Assembly: GCA_016868575.1 (NCBI GenBank)
Contig: VGGL01000017.1
Coordinates: forward strand, 1-38,337
Direction: 5' to 3'
DNA length: 38,337 nt
DNA from: Bacteroidota bacterium
GTDB taxonomy: Bacteria > Bacteroidota > Bacteroidia > Bacteroidales > FEN-979
Shown: piece by piece, positions 23,752-32,026 of the stretch
Layout of the letters: every line of letters starts with the position of its first letter
Numbering within the stretch: the first letter of the stretch is position 1
Notes under the pieces: generated by a model
The model's database searches: none
Told to the model about the DNA's origin: nothing
What the model saw: only the letters and a program-made list of their open reading frames with translations
Made by a program: the position numbers and the translations under genes

Positions 23752-26469
23752 ATGAGAAAGATTCTACGCATGCTCCCTTTGCTGATAATGTGTGCGATTA
23801 CCGCGATGGGTCAGCAGACCCGTATCACGGGTATCATCACCGATGAGGGAACCCGTTATCCGTTACCGGGTGTCACTGTTTCACTGAATGAATTTTCAAC
23901 CGTAACGGATCAGGGAGGCATCTTCATCCTTGACGGTGTTCCTGAAGGGAAATGGATCGTTGAGTTGTCCCGGGACGGATACGATGCCACCCGCGTTTCG
24001 GTGCAGATTGGGAAAGACCCGGTAGACCTTGGAAGAATTACCATGCGTACCTACACGGGCGAGACCCAGTCAGAAGGCATCACCGAAGTGAACCTGTCGG
24101 AGCTCGATTCAGAAGCCGGCGATAATAACCAAAACGTTTCAGGACTGCTGAATGCTTCGGATGACATTTTCACAAAGACCGCCGCATATACTTTTGGTCC
24201 TATGTTTTTCCGTACCCGCGGGTACGACAGCGATTATGAGTCGGTTTATATGAACGGGGTCATGGTGAATGATGCCGAAACCGGCCGGGCTGTATGGTCT
24301 GAATGGGGCGGCTTGAATGATGTGACCCGGAACAGGGTATCCGTTGAGAATTTAGCCCCTTCCTCATTTGCCTTCGGAAGCCTGGGCGGCAGTACCAACA
24401 TCATCACACGGGCATCCAAACAACGGAAACAGCTGAAAGCCACTTTTAGCCATTCCAACAAGACCTATCAGTTCAGGGAAATGCTGACCTACTCTACAGG
24501 ATTGATAGACGACAAATGGGCTTTTACCCTTAGCGGCTCGCGCAGACATGGTAATGGCGGATATGTTGAAGGTACCTTCTACGATGCCTGGGGCTATTTC
24601 ATCGGCATCGAAAGAAAGATCAACGAGCAACACAGCCTGGGGCTTACCGTCTACGGTGCACCAACCAAACGGGGCATGCAGGCAGCGGCAACACAGGAAG
24701 CCTATAACCTTACCGGCACAAATTATTACAACCCGAACTGGGGTTACCAGAATGGAGCAAAGCGCAATGCCAAAGTGAAAAGCTATCATGAGCCGATGTT
24801 CATTCTTAACCACTACTGGACGATCAACCCTGAAACGGAATTGAATACGGCCATATCCTATACCATCGGGAAAAACGGAACATCCGCATTAAACTGGTAT
24901 AACTCCGCTGATCCCCGCCCCGACTATTATCGCTATCTTCCCAGCTATGCTGAACAGGACGAGAATCCTGATCCCACCCTCGTCAATGATATTACCAATG
25001 CCTGGATCAATGACCCTGCCCGCAGCCAGATCAAATGGGATGACCTCTATCAGATCAATTATTTGAATAACATGGAGGGAAGAGGATCCAGCTATATCGT
25101 CGAAGAATATCATATCGACCAAAATCAGCTTGCTGTCACTTCCACCTTAAACCGTGAAATCAATGAACATATCAACCTGGATGGCGGGATAGAATTCAGG
25201 AAGTATCAGGGCAAACACTTCAAGGTCATCGACGATCTCCTCGGAGGTCAGTACTGGCTGGATGTCGATCAATACGCAGAAAGAGATTTTCCAAATGATC
25301 CCAATAGCATGCAGAACGACTTGAATAACCCAAACCGCAAGGTAGGTGTTGGCGATAAATTCGGGTACAATTTCGACATCAACCTTTACTCCGGCACACT
25401 CTGGGCACAGCCCAAGTTCTCATACAATAAGACAGATTTCTTCTTCGCAGGCCATTTCACCTATACCACTTTCTGGCGTGACGGGAAGATGAAAAACGGA
25501 CGTCATCCCGACAACTCCTTCGGGAAATCAGCTTCACAGTCTTTTAATGATTTTGGTATAAAAGGCGGACTTACCTATAAGTTCCCCAGGCGACACTTCC
25601 TCCAGGTGATGGCCGGTTACCTCACCCGCCCGCCGCTCATCCGGAATTCGTATATCTCTCCTAAAACCCGTGATGACGTAGTGCCTGATATCCAATCAGA
25701 ACAGATCCTGAGCGGCGAGATCAGCTATATCTATAACCATCCAAACCTGAAAACCAGACTGACACTTTTCCAAACCTATTTCTATAATCAGGTGGAGATA
25801 AACAGCTTCTATCATGATGAATATCAAACATTGGTCAATCATGTCATGACAGGAATCAATAGAAGTCATCGCGGATTGGAGCTGGGAATTGAGGGAAAGC
25901 TCATTCCCTCCCTAACTGCTTATGGTGTTTTAGCTTATGGTAATTATCGTTATATCAACCATCCTGATGCAACCATTACTTTTGATAATGGCTCCAAGCC
26001 TGATACAAACGAAATTATTTATTGCAAAAATTTCTTTGTGAGTGGAACCCCCCAGACTGCAACAGCTGTAGGGTTAAATTATACCGCACCAAAATACTGG
26101 TACTTCAACCTGAATATTAACTATTTTGACAGGATCTACCTTGACTTTAATCCAGAAAGGAGAAGCTCTGCTGCAATCGAAAATCTTATCCCGGAAGAGC
26201 AACCTTTAATCGCTGCGATCTCTCGCCAACAGAAATTAAATGATGGTTTCACCGTTGATGCCTCTGTGGGTAAATCGATCAAGATCAATAAGGTCTTCAT
26301 CAACATCAATTTCAGTGTTAGCAATATCTTCAACAATAAAGAGATCATTACAGGTGGCTATGAACAACTCCGGTTCGATTTTGCCGGAAAGAATATCGAC
26401 AAGTTTCCACCAAAGTATTATTACGCCTTCGGTCGTACCTATTTCCTGAATATTGGTATTCGCATATAA
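23752..26469 (+). CDS. TonB-dependent outer-membrane receptor with carboxypeptidase-regulatory-like domain
   Basis: A 905-residue outer-membrane receptor. After a signal peptide (MRKILRMLPLLIMCAITAMG) comes a CarboxypepD_reg-like domain (about residues 25-100, GIITDEGTRYPLPGVTVSLN). The plug domain follows (about 110-220, with VYMNGVMVNDAETGRAVWSE and SLGGSTNI). A long 22-strand-type barrel ends in GRTYFLNIGIRI, with an aromatic/hydrophobic C-terminal strand. It imports a ligand using TonB energy. I prefer the ATG at 23752 because it starts a clean signal peptide; 23725 would add nine polar residues. The stop is 24 bases before the DUF5689 lipoprotein, which probably acts as its surface partner in a SusC/SusD-like way. 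The 3' quarter is more AT-rich than the 5' part. Confidence 0.9.
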   Translation: MRKILRMLPLLIMCAITAMGQQTRITGIITDEGTRYPLPGVTVSLNEFSTVTDQGGIFILDGVPEGKWIVELSRDGYDATRVSVQIGKDPVDLGRITMRTYTGETQSEGITEVNLSELDSEAGDNNQNVSGLLNASDDIFTKTAAYTFGPMFFRTRGYDSDYESVYMNGVMVNDAETGRAVWSEWGGLNDVTRNRVSVENLAPSSFAFGSLGGSTNIITRASKQRKQLKATFSHSNKTYQFREMLTYSTGLIDDKWAFTLSGSRRHGNGGYVEGTFYDAWGYFIGIERKINEQHSLGLTVYGAPTKRGMQAAATQEAYNLTGTNYYNPNWGYQNGAKRNAKVKSYHEPMFILNHYWTINPETELNTAISYTIGKNGTSALNWYNSADPRPDYYRYLPSYAEQDENPDPTLVNDITNAWINDPARSQIKWDDLYQINYLNNMEGRGSSYIVEEYHIDQNQLAVTSTLNREINEHINLDGGIEFRKYQGKHFKVIDDLLGGQYWLDVDQYAERDFPNDPNSMQNDLNNPNRKVGVGDKFGYNFDINLYSGTLWAQPKFSYNKTDFFFAGHFTYTTFWRDGKMKNGRHPDNSFGKSASQSFNDFGIKGGLTYKFPRRHFLQVMAGYLTRPPLIRNSYISPKTRDDVVPDIQSEQILSGEISYIYNHPNLKTRLTLFQTYFYNQVEINSFYHDEYQTLVNHVMTGINRSHRGLELGIEGKLIPSLTAYGVLAYGNYRYINHPDATITFDNGSKPDTNEIIYCKNFFVSGTPQTATAVGLNYTAPKYWYFNLNINYFDRIYLDFNPERRSSAAIENLIPEEQPLIAAISRQQKLNDGFTVDASVGKSIKINKVFININFSVSNIFNNKEIITGGYEQLRFDFAGKNIDKFPPKYYYAFGRTYFLNIGIRI

Positions 26470-26493
26470 TCAAATAAAATAATTTAAAAGATC

Positions 26494-28362
26494 ATGAAAA
26501 AAACAATTTTATTAATGTCCGGTGTTTTGCTGATCGCTTTTTCAGCATTTATTGGCGGTTGCGTGAAAGAAGATTTTAATGAACCCCTGCTCATCATGCC
26601 AACGGTTGATTTTAAATCTAACTGGAGTATCGCAAAATTGAAATCTTCCTACTCTGGTACACTAGATACCATTGATGGCGATACAATAATCCAAGGTATC
26701 GTGGTTGCTAATGATAAATCCGGAAATCTCTACAAAAGGATGGTTATCCAGGATGAAACGGGTGGGATAGAGATAGGGCTTGATATGTACGATATTCATA
26801 ATGTCTATCGTGTGGGACAGAGGGTGTTTATTAAGTGTAAGGGAATATGCATTGGGGATTACCATGAATTGATTCAGCTTGGATACAATAATGGAGGAGA
26901 GATTGGAAGACTTCCTGAAATTCTTACCAGTAATCATATTTATAAGGACAGTTTTCCGGGAACTCCACCAACTCCCCGGTTGATAAGTATTGGCGGGAAT
27001 AATTTTGATTACCTCAGTACACTCGTAAAATTGGAGAATGTTTATTTCCCTGACTCGGGAGAAGTATTTGCTAATCAGCTTTATGATGCAACAGAGCATG
27101 ATATTAAGGATGCTCAGGGAAAATCTTTGATTGTGAGGACCAGTAAATATGCTGATTTTGCCTCCCAATTGATACCTGGTGGAACGGGCACCGTCGTTGG
27201 TATTTTATCCATTTACGATTCGGAATTTCAATTAACCATTCGGAGTATCGAAGATGTAATAGGATTCAATGATTCCACACCACCACCACCTCCTCCGGTT
27301 GGCGAGTTTTCATATCCGGTAGGTAGTCCTTCCACTATCGACAGCCTGATCGAAAACTTCGACGACGTCGTATCGAATGAAGACATCACTTTCACCGGAT
27401 GGACCAACCTGGCCGCAGCGGGAACCCGGAACTGGCAGGGAAAGATATTTAATACGGATAAATATGCACAGGCTACATCCTATCAAACCTCAGATGCGTC
27501 CAACATCCCCTGGTTGATCACCCCACCCATTGCCTATAACACGCAACTGAAGCTCTCCTTCCAGTCAGCTATGGCTTATTACAAACATGATGGCTTATCT
27601 GTCTGGCTGCTACACAGCTGGACAGGAGATCCGGAAACAGCCACCTGGGTTGAAATTCCTGCTACCCTGGCAGGTTCCGGAAATGCCAACTATGAATGGG
27701 TGCCCTCGGATGAGATCCCATTGTCAACCTATGTCCCGACCGGATATACCGGAAATATCTATATCGGATTCAAGTACAAAGGAGATGAAAACAATAGCAC
27801 CTCTTACTGCATTGACGCTGTGAATGTACGTAAAGGCGGGAGTGTAGGGCCAATCGTTGTGACCTCCGTCCATGAAAACTTCGACATGGCTGTAAACTAT
27901 ACCGACATCCAGATCGAAGGATGGACCAATGCAGCTGTGGAAGGAAGCCGGAAATGGCAGGGCAAGACATACAACACAGATAAATATACCCAGGCCACGG
28001 CGTACAACTCATTGGATAACACCAACGTAACCTACCTCATTACCCCTGAGGTGCAGTACGCCGCCGGCATGATCCTGAACTTCAAATCGGCCATGGCCTA
28101 CTATAAACATGATGGATTAACGGTGTTGATATCCACCGATTTCAACGGATCGAATATCTCCGGTGCAACCTGGACCACCATCCCGGCAACTCTCGCCGGA
28201 TCAGCCAACCCCAACTACGAGTGGGTTCCCTCCGGCGACATCAGCCTGGCGCCCTATTTACCCTCAGGCTATACCGGCACCTTCTTCATCGCCTTCAAGT
28301 ACGCCGGCGACAAGACCAACAACACCACCAGTTACTGCGTCGACGAAATTAATATTCAATGA
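26494..28362 (+). CDS. Surface lipoprotein: DUF5689 plus two choice-of-anchor J domains
   Basis: A 622-residue lipoprotein (lipobox IGGC, Cys23). Residues about 35-260 form a DUF5689 domain whose strand pattern (IQGIVVANDKSGNLYKRMVI, then GGIEIGL, VGQRVFIKCKG) looks like an OB fold. A proline linker near 262-268 separates it from two tandem choice-of-anchor J (jelly-roll) domains at about 286-448 and 459-622. These share segments such as WTN, WQGK, NTDKY, QATAY or QATSY, SAMAYYKHDGL, TIPATLAGS or EIPATLAGS, NYEWVPS and TSYC. The two are clearly an internal duplication. It follows the TonB receptor in one operon and probably captures ligand at the cell surface. The stop codon lies at the edge of a palindromic repeat array. 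Confidence 0.85.
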   Translation: MKKTILLMSGVLLIAFSAFIGGCVKEDFNEPLLIMPTVDFKSNWSIAKLKSSYSGTLDTIDGDTIIQGIVVANDKSGNLYKRMVIQDETGGIEIGLDMYDIHNVYRVGQRVFIKCKGICIGDYHELIQLGYNNGGEIGRLPEILTSNHIYKDSFPGTPPTPRLISIGGNNFDYLSTLVKLENVYFPDSGEVFANQLYDATEHDIKDAQGKSLIVRTSKYADFASQLIPGGTGTVVGILSIYDSEFQLTIRSIEDVIGFNDSTPPPPPPVGEFSYPVGSPSTIDSLIENFDDVVSNEDITFTGWTNLAAAGTRNWQGKIFNTDKYAQATSYQTSDASNIPWLITPPIAYNTQLKLSFQSAMAYYKHDGLSVWLLHSWTGDPETATWVEIPATLAGSGNANYEWVPSDEIPLSTYVPTGYTGNIYIGFKYKGDENNSTSYCIDAVNVRKGGSVGPIVVTSVHENFDMAVNYTDIQIEGWTNAAVEGSRKWQGKTYNTDKYTQATAYNSLDNTNVTYLITPEVQYAAGMILNFKSAMAYYKHDGLTVLISTDFNGSNISGATWTTIPATLAGSANPNYEWVPSGDISLAPYLPSGYTGTFFIAFKYAGDKTNNTTSYCVDEINIQ

Positions 28363-28526
28363 CCCCTCCCATTTCCCCCTCTCGGATTCCTGCTTTCGCA
28401 GGAACCTAGGGGAGGGCATTTCCCCCTCTCCTTTTAGGAGAGGGGGTTAGGGGGTGAGGTCATTGGAGTTTAGAGGGGGTTAGGGGGTGAGGTCATTGCT
28501 GGATAGGGCTAGGGGGTGAGGTCATC
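28363..28526. repeat. Palindromic intergenic repeat cluster, copy B
   Basis: This gap between two convergent genes is nearly all repeat. It contains a 7-bp hairpin with a TTTC loop (28387-28393/28398-28404), part of the GGATTCC...GGAACCTAGGGG element. A CCTCTCC/GGAGAGG hairpin with loop TTTT-like centre follows near 28424-28445. Three direct copies of GGGGGTGAGGTCAT then end near 28464, 28497 and 28525, with steps of 33 and 29 bases. The stretch 28424-28466 matches copy A at 6370-6412 in reverse. Confidence 0.8.
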
Positions 28527-31500
28527 CCCCTATCTTCCTGAAAATCTCCATCGCATCGAGGATACCGGGAACCGGATAAAAACTCATGGTCAGCTTATTC
28601 CCGTCTTCCTTCATCCGCGTGTTGCGGTAATTTTCCTTCAGATACTCCAAAATGCGGTTAAAGGTATCTGAATTAAAATATGCCGAATCGGACTGGCTGA
28701 TGAAATGACACACCATCTTCTCCCGTTTCAGAACGATCTTTTCAAAACCCAGCGATTTCGCCATCCAGCGTAACCGCAGCACGTTTATCAACGCCTGGGT
28801 GGGAGGAGGAATTGGACCGAACCGGTCAATGAGCCGCTCCGTGAAAACATGCAACGCTTCCTCCGAATCCACAGAATCCAGCTCTTTGTACAAGATCAGT
28901 CGCTCAGCGGCATTGTTAACATATTCATCCGGGATCATCACCTCCAGATCGGTCTCAATAACACAATCCTTCACCAGATCTGTCGGCCTTTCTGTGTGAA
29001 ATACTTCCCTGAAATCTTCTGCTTTCAACTCTGAAATGGCCTCATCCAAAATTTTCTGGTACATGTCGAACCCAATCTCAGAAATGAATCCGCTCTGTTC
29101 AGCGCCCAGGATATTTCCTGCTCCGCGGATATCCAGGTCGCGCATGGCGATGTTGAATCCACTTCCCAGATCGGAAAATTCTTCAATGGCTTTCAGACGC
29201 TTCCTGGCATCATCGGTAAGCACCGAAAGGGGAGGGGCCAGCAGATAACAAAAAGCTTTTTTATTCGACCGGCCTACCCTCCCGCGAAGCTGATGAAGAT
29301 CGCTTAACCCGTAATGATGGGCATCATTGATAAAAATGGTGTTCACATTGGGAATGTCAAGCCCCGACTCGATGATGGTAGTGGCAACCAACACATCATA
29401 GTCACCTTCAATAAATTCGGTCATCGTTTTTTCCAGTTGCCGGCCTTCCATCTGCCCATGAGCCACCGCCACCGATACATCCGGAACCATCTTCCGGATC
29501 AACCCCGCCATGTCATGGATGTTCTGTATCCGGTTGTGAACAAAAAATACTTGTCCTCCACGCGAAATCTCATACAGGATCCCGTCCCTGATCAGCTCCT
29601 CCCGCAAGGTATGCAACTCCGTTTCCACAGGGTACCGGTTTGGCGGAGGCGTGTGGATAATCGAGAGATCCCGCGCGCCCATCAGCGAAAACTGCAGGGT
29701 ACGCGGAATTGGCGTGGCAGTGAGTGCCAGGGTATCCACGTTGACTTTGAACTTCTTGATCTTCTCTTTGGCCGCCACCCCGAATTTCTGCTCCTCATCG
29801 ATGATCAGCAATCCAAGGTTCTGGAACTTGACATCCTCACTGATCAGCCGGTGCGTCCCGATCAAAATATCTGTTTTTCCATTCTTCAGGTCTTCCAGCG
29901 CCTGTTTCTGCTCTTTGGTACTCCGGAAACGATTGATATAATCTACCTTGCAGGGAAAACCTTCCATCCGGGAGGTAAATGTTTTGTAGTGCTGAAGCGC
30001 CAAAATCGTCGTGGGAACAAGCAAGGCAACTTGTTTGCTCTCTGCCACCATCTTGAACGCAGCCCGAACGGCAATCTCGGTCTTTCCAAATCCAACATCT
30101 CCGCACAGAAGACGGTCCATCGGAAAATCGGCTTCCAGGTCTTTCTTAACGTCGGCCGTCGTTTTCACCTGATCCGGGGTATCTTCGTACATGAAAGATG
30201 CCTCCAACTCATGTTGCAGATAGGTATCCGGCGCACAGGCATATCCTTTGGTGGCTTTTCGCTTCGCGTAGAGTTTGATCAGATCTTTCGCAATATCCTT
30301 GACTTTCCGCTTGGTCTTGTTCTTCAGGTTGTTCCACGCCTCCGAACCCAACCGGTTAAGCTCTGGCTCCTTACCATCTTTCCCAATATATTTTGAAATT
30401 CTGTGCAGCGAGTGGATGCTGACATACAAGATGTCGTTGTTTTTATAGATGATGCGGATGGCCTCCTGCACCTTCCTGTTGTTGATGATCTTCTCCAACC
30501 CGCCAAAACGGCCCACGCCATGGTCGATATGGGTGATGTAATCCCCGGGCTGAAGATTGAAGATCTCCTTTAGCGTCAAGGCTTCCCTGGCAACATATCC
30601 ATCTCGGAGCACAAACCGGTGATAACGGTTGAATAACTGATGGTCGGTATAGCAGGCTATCCGGTTGTCAAGGTCGATAAAACCCTCATGGATAGAGCGG
30701 TGGATGGCCGAAAGGAGGATCTCTTCCGGCACCTTATGCCTGGCCTGGATATCTGCCATGATCGCCTGGATCCGCTCAACCTGTTTGGGATTATCGGCCA
30801 GCAGCACGTTGGTGATCCCTTCATGGTTGTTGTTGATCAGGTTTTCAAAGAAAAGATCGAAGTTTTTATTGAAAGATGGCTGCGGGCGACACTCCACAGT
30901 GATGTCCGTGGCATCCGGAAATGTTGCCTGATGCCCCATTTCGATCGTAGAAAAACCGATGAGCGCCTGCCTGAAATCAGCGCCGGTGATAAGGTATTCA
31001 ACCCCTTGTCCTGACCGGTGCATTGCAAAAGCTTGTCTTTCCATTTCAATCCGGTCTGAAATAAAAAGCGGATCCTCAATCCAGAAAACCACTTTTTCTT
31101 TATCCAGATAACTGAAGATGGAGGTAAAGCCTTCACCCGGATCATGTAACTCCGGGATCAGGGTGATTTGCGGAAAGGTTTTGATACTCAATTGGTTGGA
31201 AGGATCAAAGCTTCGCAGCGATTCTACCTTGTCACCCCAAAGCTCGATCCGGTAGGGATGTTCTCCAAGGAAGGAATAAACATCAATGATCCCACCTCGG
31301 ATGGAAAACTGCCCGGGTTCATACACAAAATCAACCCGTTCGAAATGGTATTCAGAGAGCAGTTCGGTGAGAAAGTCAAGGCTGACCCGCTCCCCTTTTT
31401 TTAGGTTAAAACGGTTCTTTTCCAGGTGTTGCCGGGAGATCACCAGCTCTCCGATGGCTTCGGGGTAGGTGACAATAATGGAAGGATCATGGCCACTGCT

Positions 31501-31860
31501 CAGCCGGTTTAACACTTCGGTTCGCTGCAAGATGGCCTGGCTGTCTTTGTTATTGATTTCCCCTTTTCGCCGGTATGAGGAAGGGAAGAATAATACTTTC
31601 TTTTCCCGCAGGGGGCGTTCCTGATCGTCAAAGATCCGCTCCAGGTCATTCAGGAAATAGGCTGCGCTTTCTTTATCGGGAAGGATGGTGAAGTGGGACA
31701 ATAGTTCTCCCCCGAAAACTGCCGCCAGGTAATAAGATCTTGCCGAGCCGACAAGGCCGCGGAGGTGGATCCGGCATGGCTTTTTGTCTCCGAGTAAAGC
31801 TTGTATCCGTCGGGTTGCGCCTCCCTGCTGAAATACCGCAAGGAGTTGTTCTGCATTCAA
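28522..31860 (-). CDS. mfd: Transcription-repair coupling factor Mfd
   Basis: Mfd displaces stalled RNA polymerase and recruits UvrA to lesions. The protein shows an N-terminal UvrB-like region (HLRGLVGSARSYYLA; GGIIDVYSFLGEHPYRIELWGD). A CarD-like RNA-polymerase-binding domain follows (GDYITHIDHGVGRFGGLE), then a RecG-like helicase core with GDVGFGKTE, IDEEQKFGV, TATPIPRTLQ and QLRGRVGRS, and a C-terminal TRCF domain. With a TTG start at 31860 it has 1112 residues, and its N-terminus MNAEQLLAVF fits relatives. The more upstream TTG at 31884 overlaps the predicted -7 box, so it cannot lie on the main transcript. The stop TGA is the first three bases of a repeat (TGACCTCACCCCC on the minus strand). 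Confidence 0.93.
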   Translation of the reverse strand: MNAEQLLAVFQQGGATRRIQALLGDKKPCRIHLRGLVGSARSYYLAAVFGGELLSHFTILPDKESAAYFLNDLERIFDDQERPLREKKVLFFPSSYRRKGEINNKDSQAILQRTEVLNRLSSGHDPSIIVTYPEAIGELVISRQHLEKNRFNLKKGERVSLDFLTELLSEYHFERVDFVYEPGQFSIRGGIIDVYSFLGEHPYRIELWGDKVESLRSFDPSNQLSIKTFPQITLIPELHDPGEGFTSIFSYLDKEKVVFWIEDPLFISDRIEMERQAFAMHRSGQGVEYLITGADFRQALIGFSTIEMGHQATFPDATDITVECRPQPSFNKNFDLFFENLINNNHEGITNVLLADNPKQVERIQAIMADIQARHKVPEEILLSAIHRSIHEGFIDLDNRIACYTDHQLFNRYHRFVLRDGYVAREALTLKEIFNLQPGDYITHIDHGVGRFGGLEKIINNRKVQEAIRIIYKNNDILYVSIHSLHRISKYIGKDGKEPELNRLGSEAWNNLKNKTKRKVKDIAKDLIKLYAKRKATKGYACAPDTYLQHELEASFMYEDTPDQVKTTADVKKDLEADFPMDRLLCGDVGFGKTEIAVRAAFKMVAESKQVALLVPTTILALQHYKTFTSRMEGFPCKVDYINRFRSTKEQKQALEDLKNGKTDILIGTHRLISEDVKFQNLGLLIIDEEQKFGVAAKEKIKKFKVNVDTLALTATPIPRTLQFSLMGARDLSIIHTPPPNRYPVETELHTLREELIRDGILYEISRGGQVFFVHNRIQNIHDMAGLIRKMVPDVSVAVAHGQMEGRQLEKTMTEFIEGDYDVLVATTIIESGLDIPNVNTIFINDAHHYGLSDLHQLRGRVGRSNKKAFCYLLAPPLSVLTDDARKRLKAIEEFSDLGSGFNIAMRDLDIRGAGNILGAEQSGFISEIGFDMYQKILDEAISELKAEDFREVFHTERPTDLVKDCVIETDLEVMIPDEYVNNAAERLILYKELDSVDSEEALHVFTERLIDRFGPIPPPTQALINVLRLRWMAKSLGFEKIVLKREKMVCHFISQSDSAYFNSDTFNRILEYLKENYRNTRMKEDGNKLTMSFYPVPGILDAMEIFRKIGG

Positions 31861-31881
31861 TGACCAAGATATTATCAACTG

Positions 31882-31912
31882 CAAAAATACAATTCTTGTG
31901 ATTGTTTATCAA
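31882..31912 (-). promoter_or_regulatory. Predicted promoter of mfd
   Basis: On the minus strand TTG (31912-31910) and TATTTTTG (31889-31882) are separated by 20 bases, a textbook Bacteroidota promoter. Transcription would start near 31876, which leaves the TTG at 31860 as the first usable in-frame start apart from a TTG at 31878. Confidence 0.65.
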
Positions 31913-32002
31913 ATAAATATCGGTTATTCCATCTATATTAATCATATATAGCCATATTGAACGATAAATGTAAATTATAGGCTTAATAACATATAATTGT
32001 AT

Positions 32003-32010
32003 TAATTTTG
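32003..32010 (+). promoter_or_regulatory. -7 promoter box of the SatD-like gene
   Basis: TAATTTTG matches TAnnTTTG and ends 16 bases before the ATG at 32027. No TTG is found at the proper -33 distance. The 166-base gap between mfd and this gene is very AT-rich and otherwise shows only the two divergent promoters. Confidence 0.5.
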
Positions 32011-32026
32011 CAATAAACATTGCGTA

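Noticed and set aside
28442-28526. Three spaced repeats considered as a short CRISPR array
   Set aside because: Units are G-rich, the steps vary (33 and 29 bases), the intervening sequence is itself repeat-like rather than unique spacers, and no cas gene is nearby.
29314-30396. A 360-codon open frame on the plus strand within mfd
   Set aside because: Antisense to the conserved helicase region of Mfd, with no promoter box, signal peptide or domain. Its length follows from the GC bias of mfd codons.
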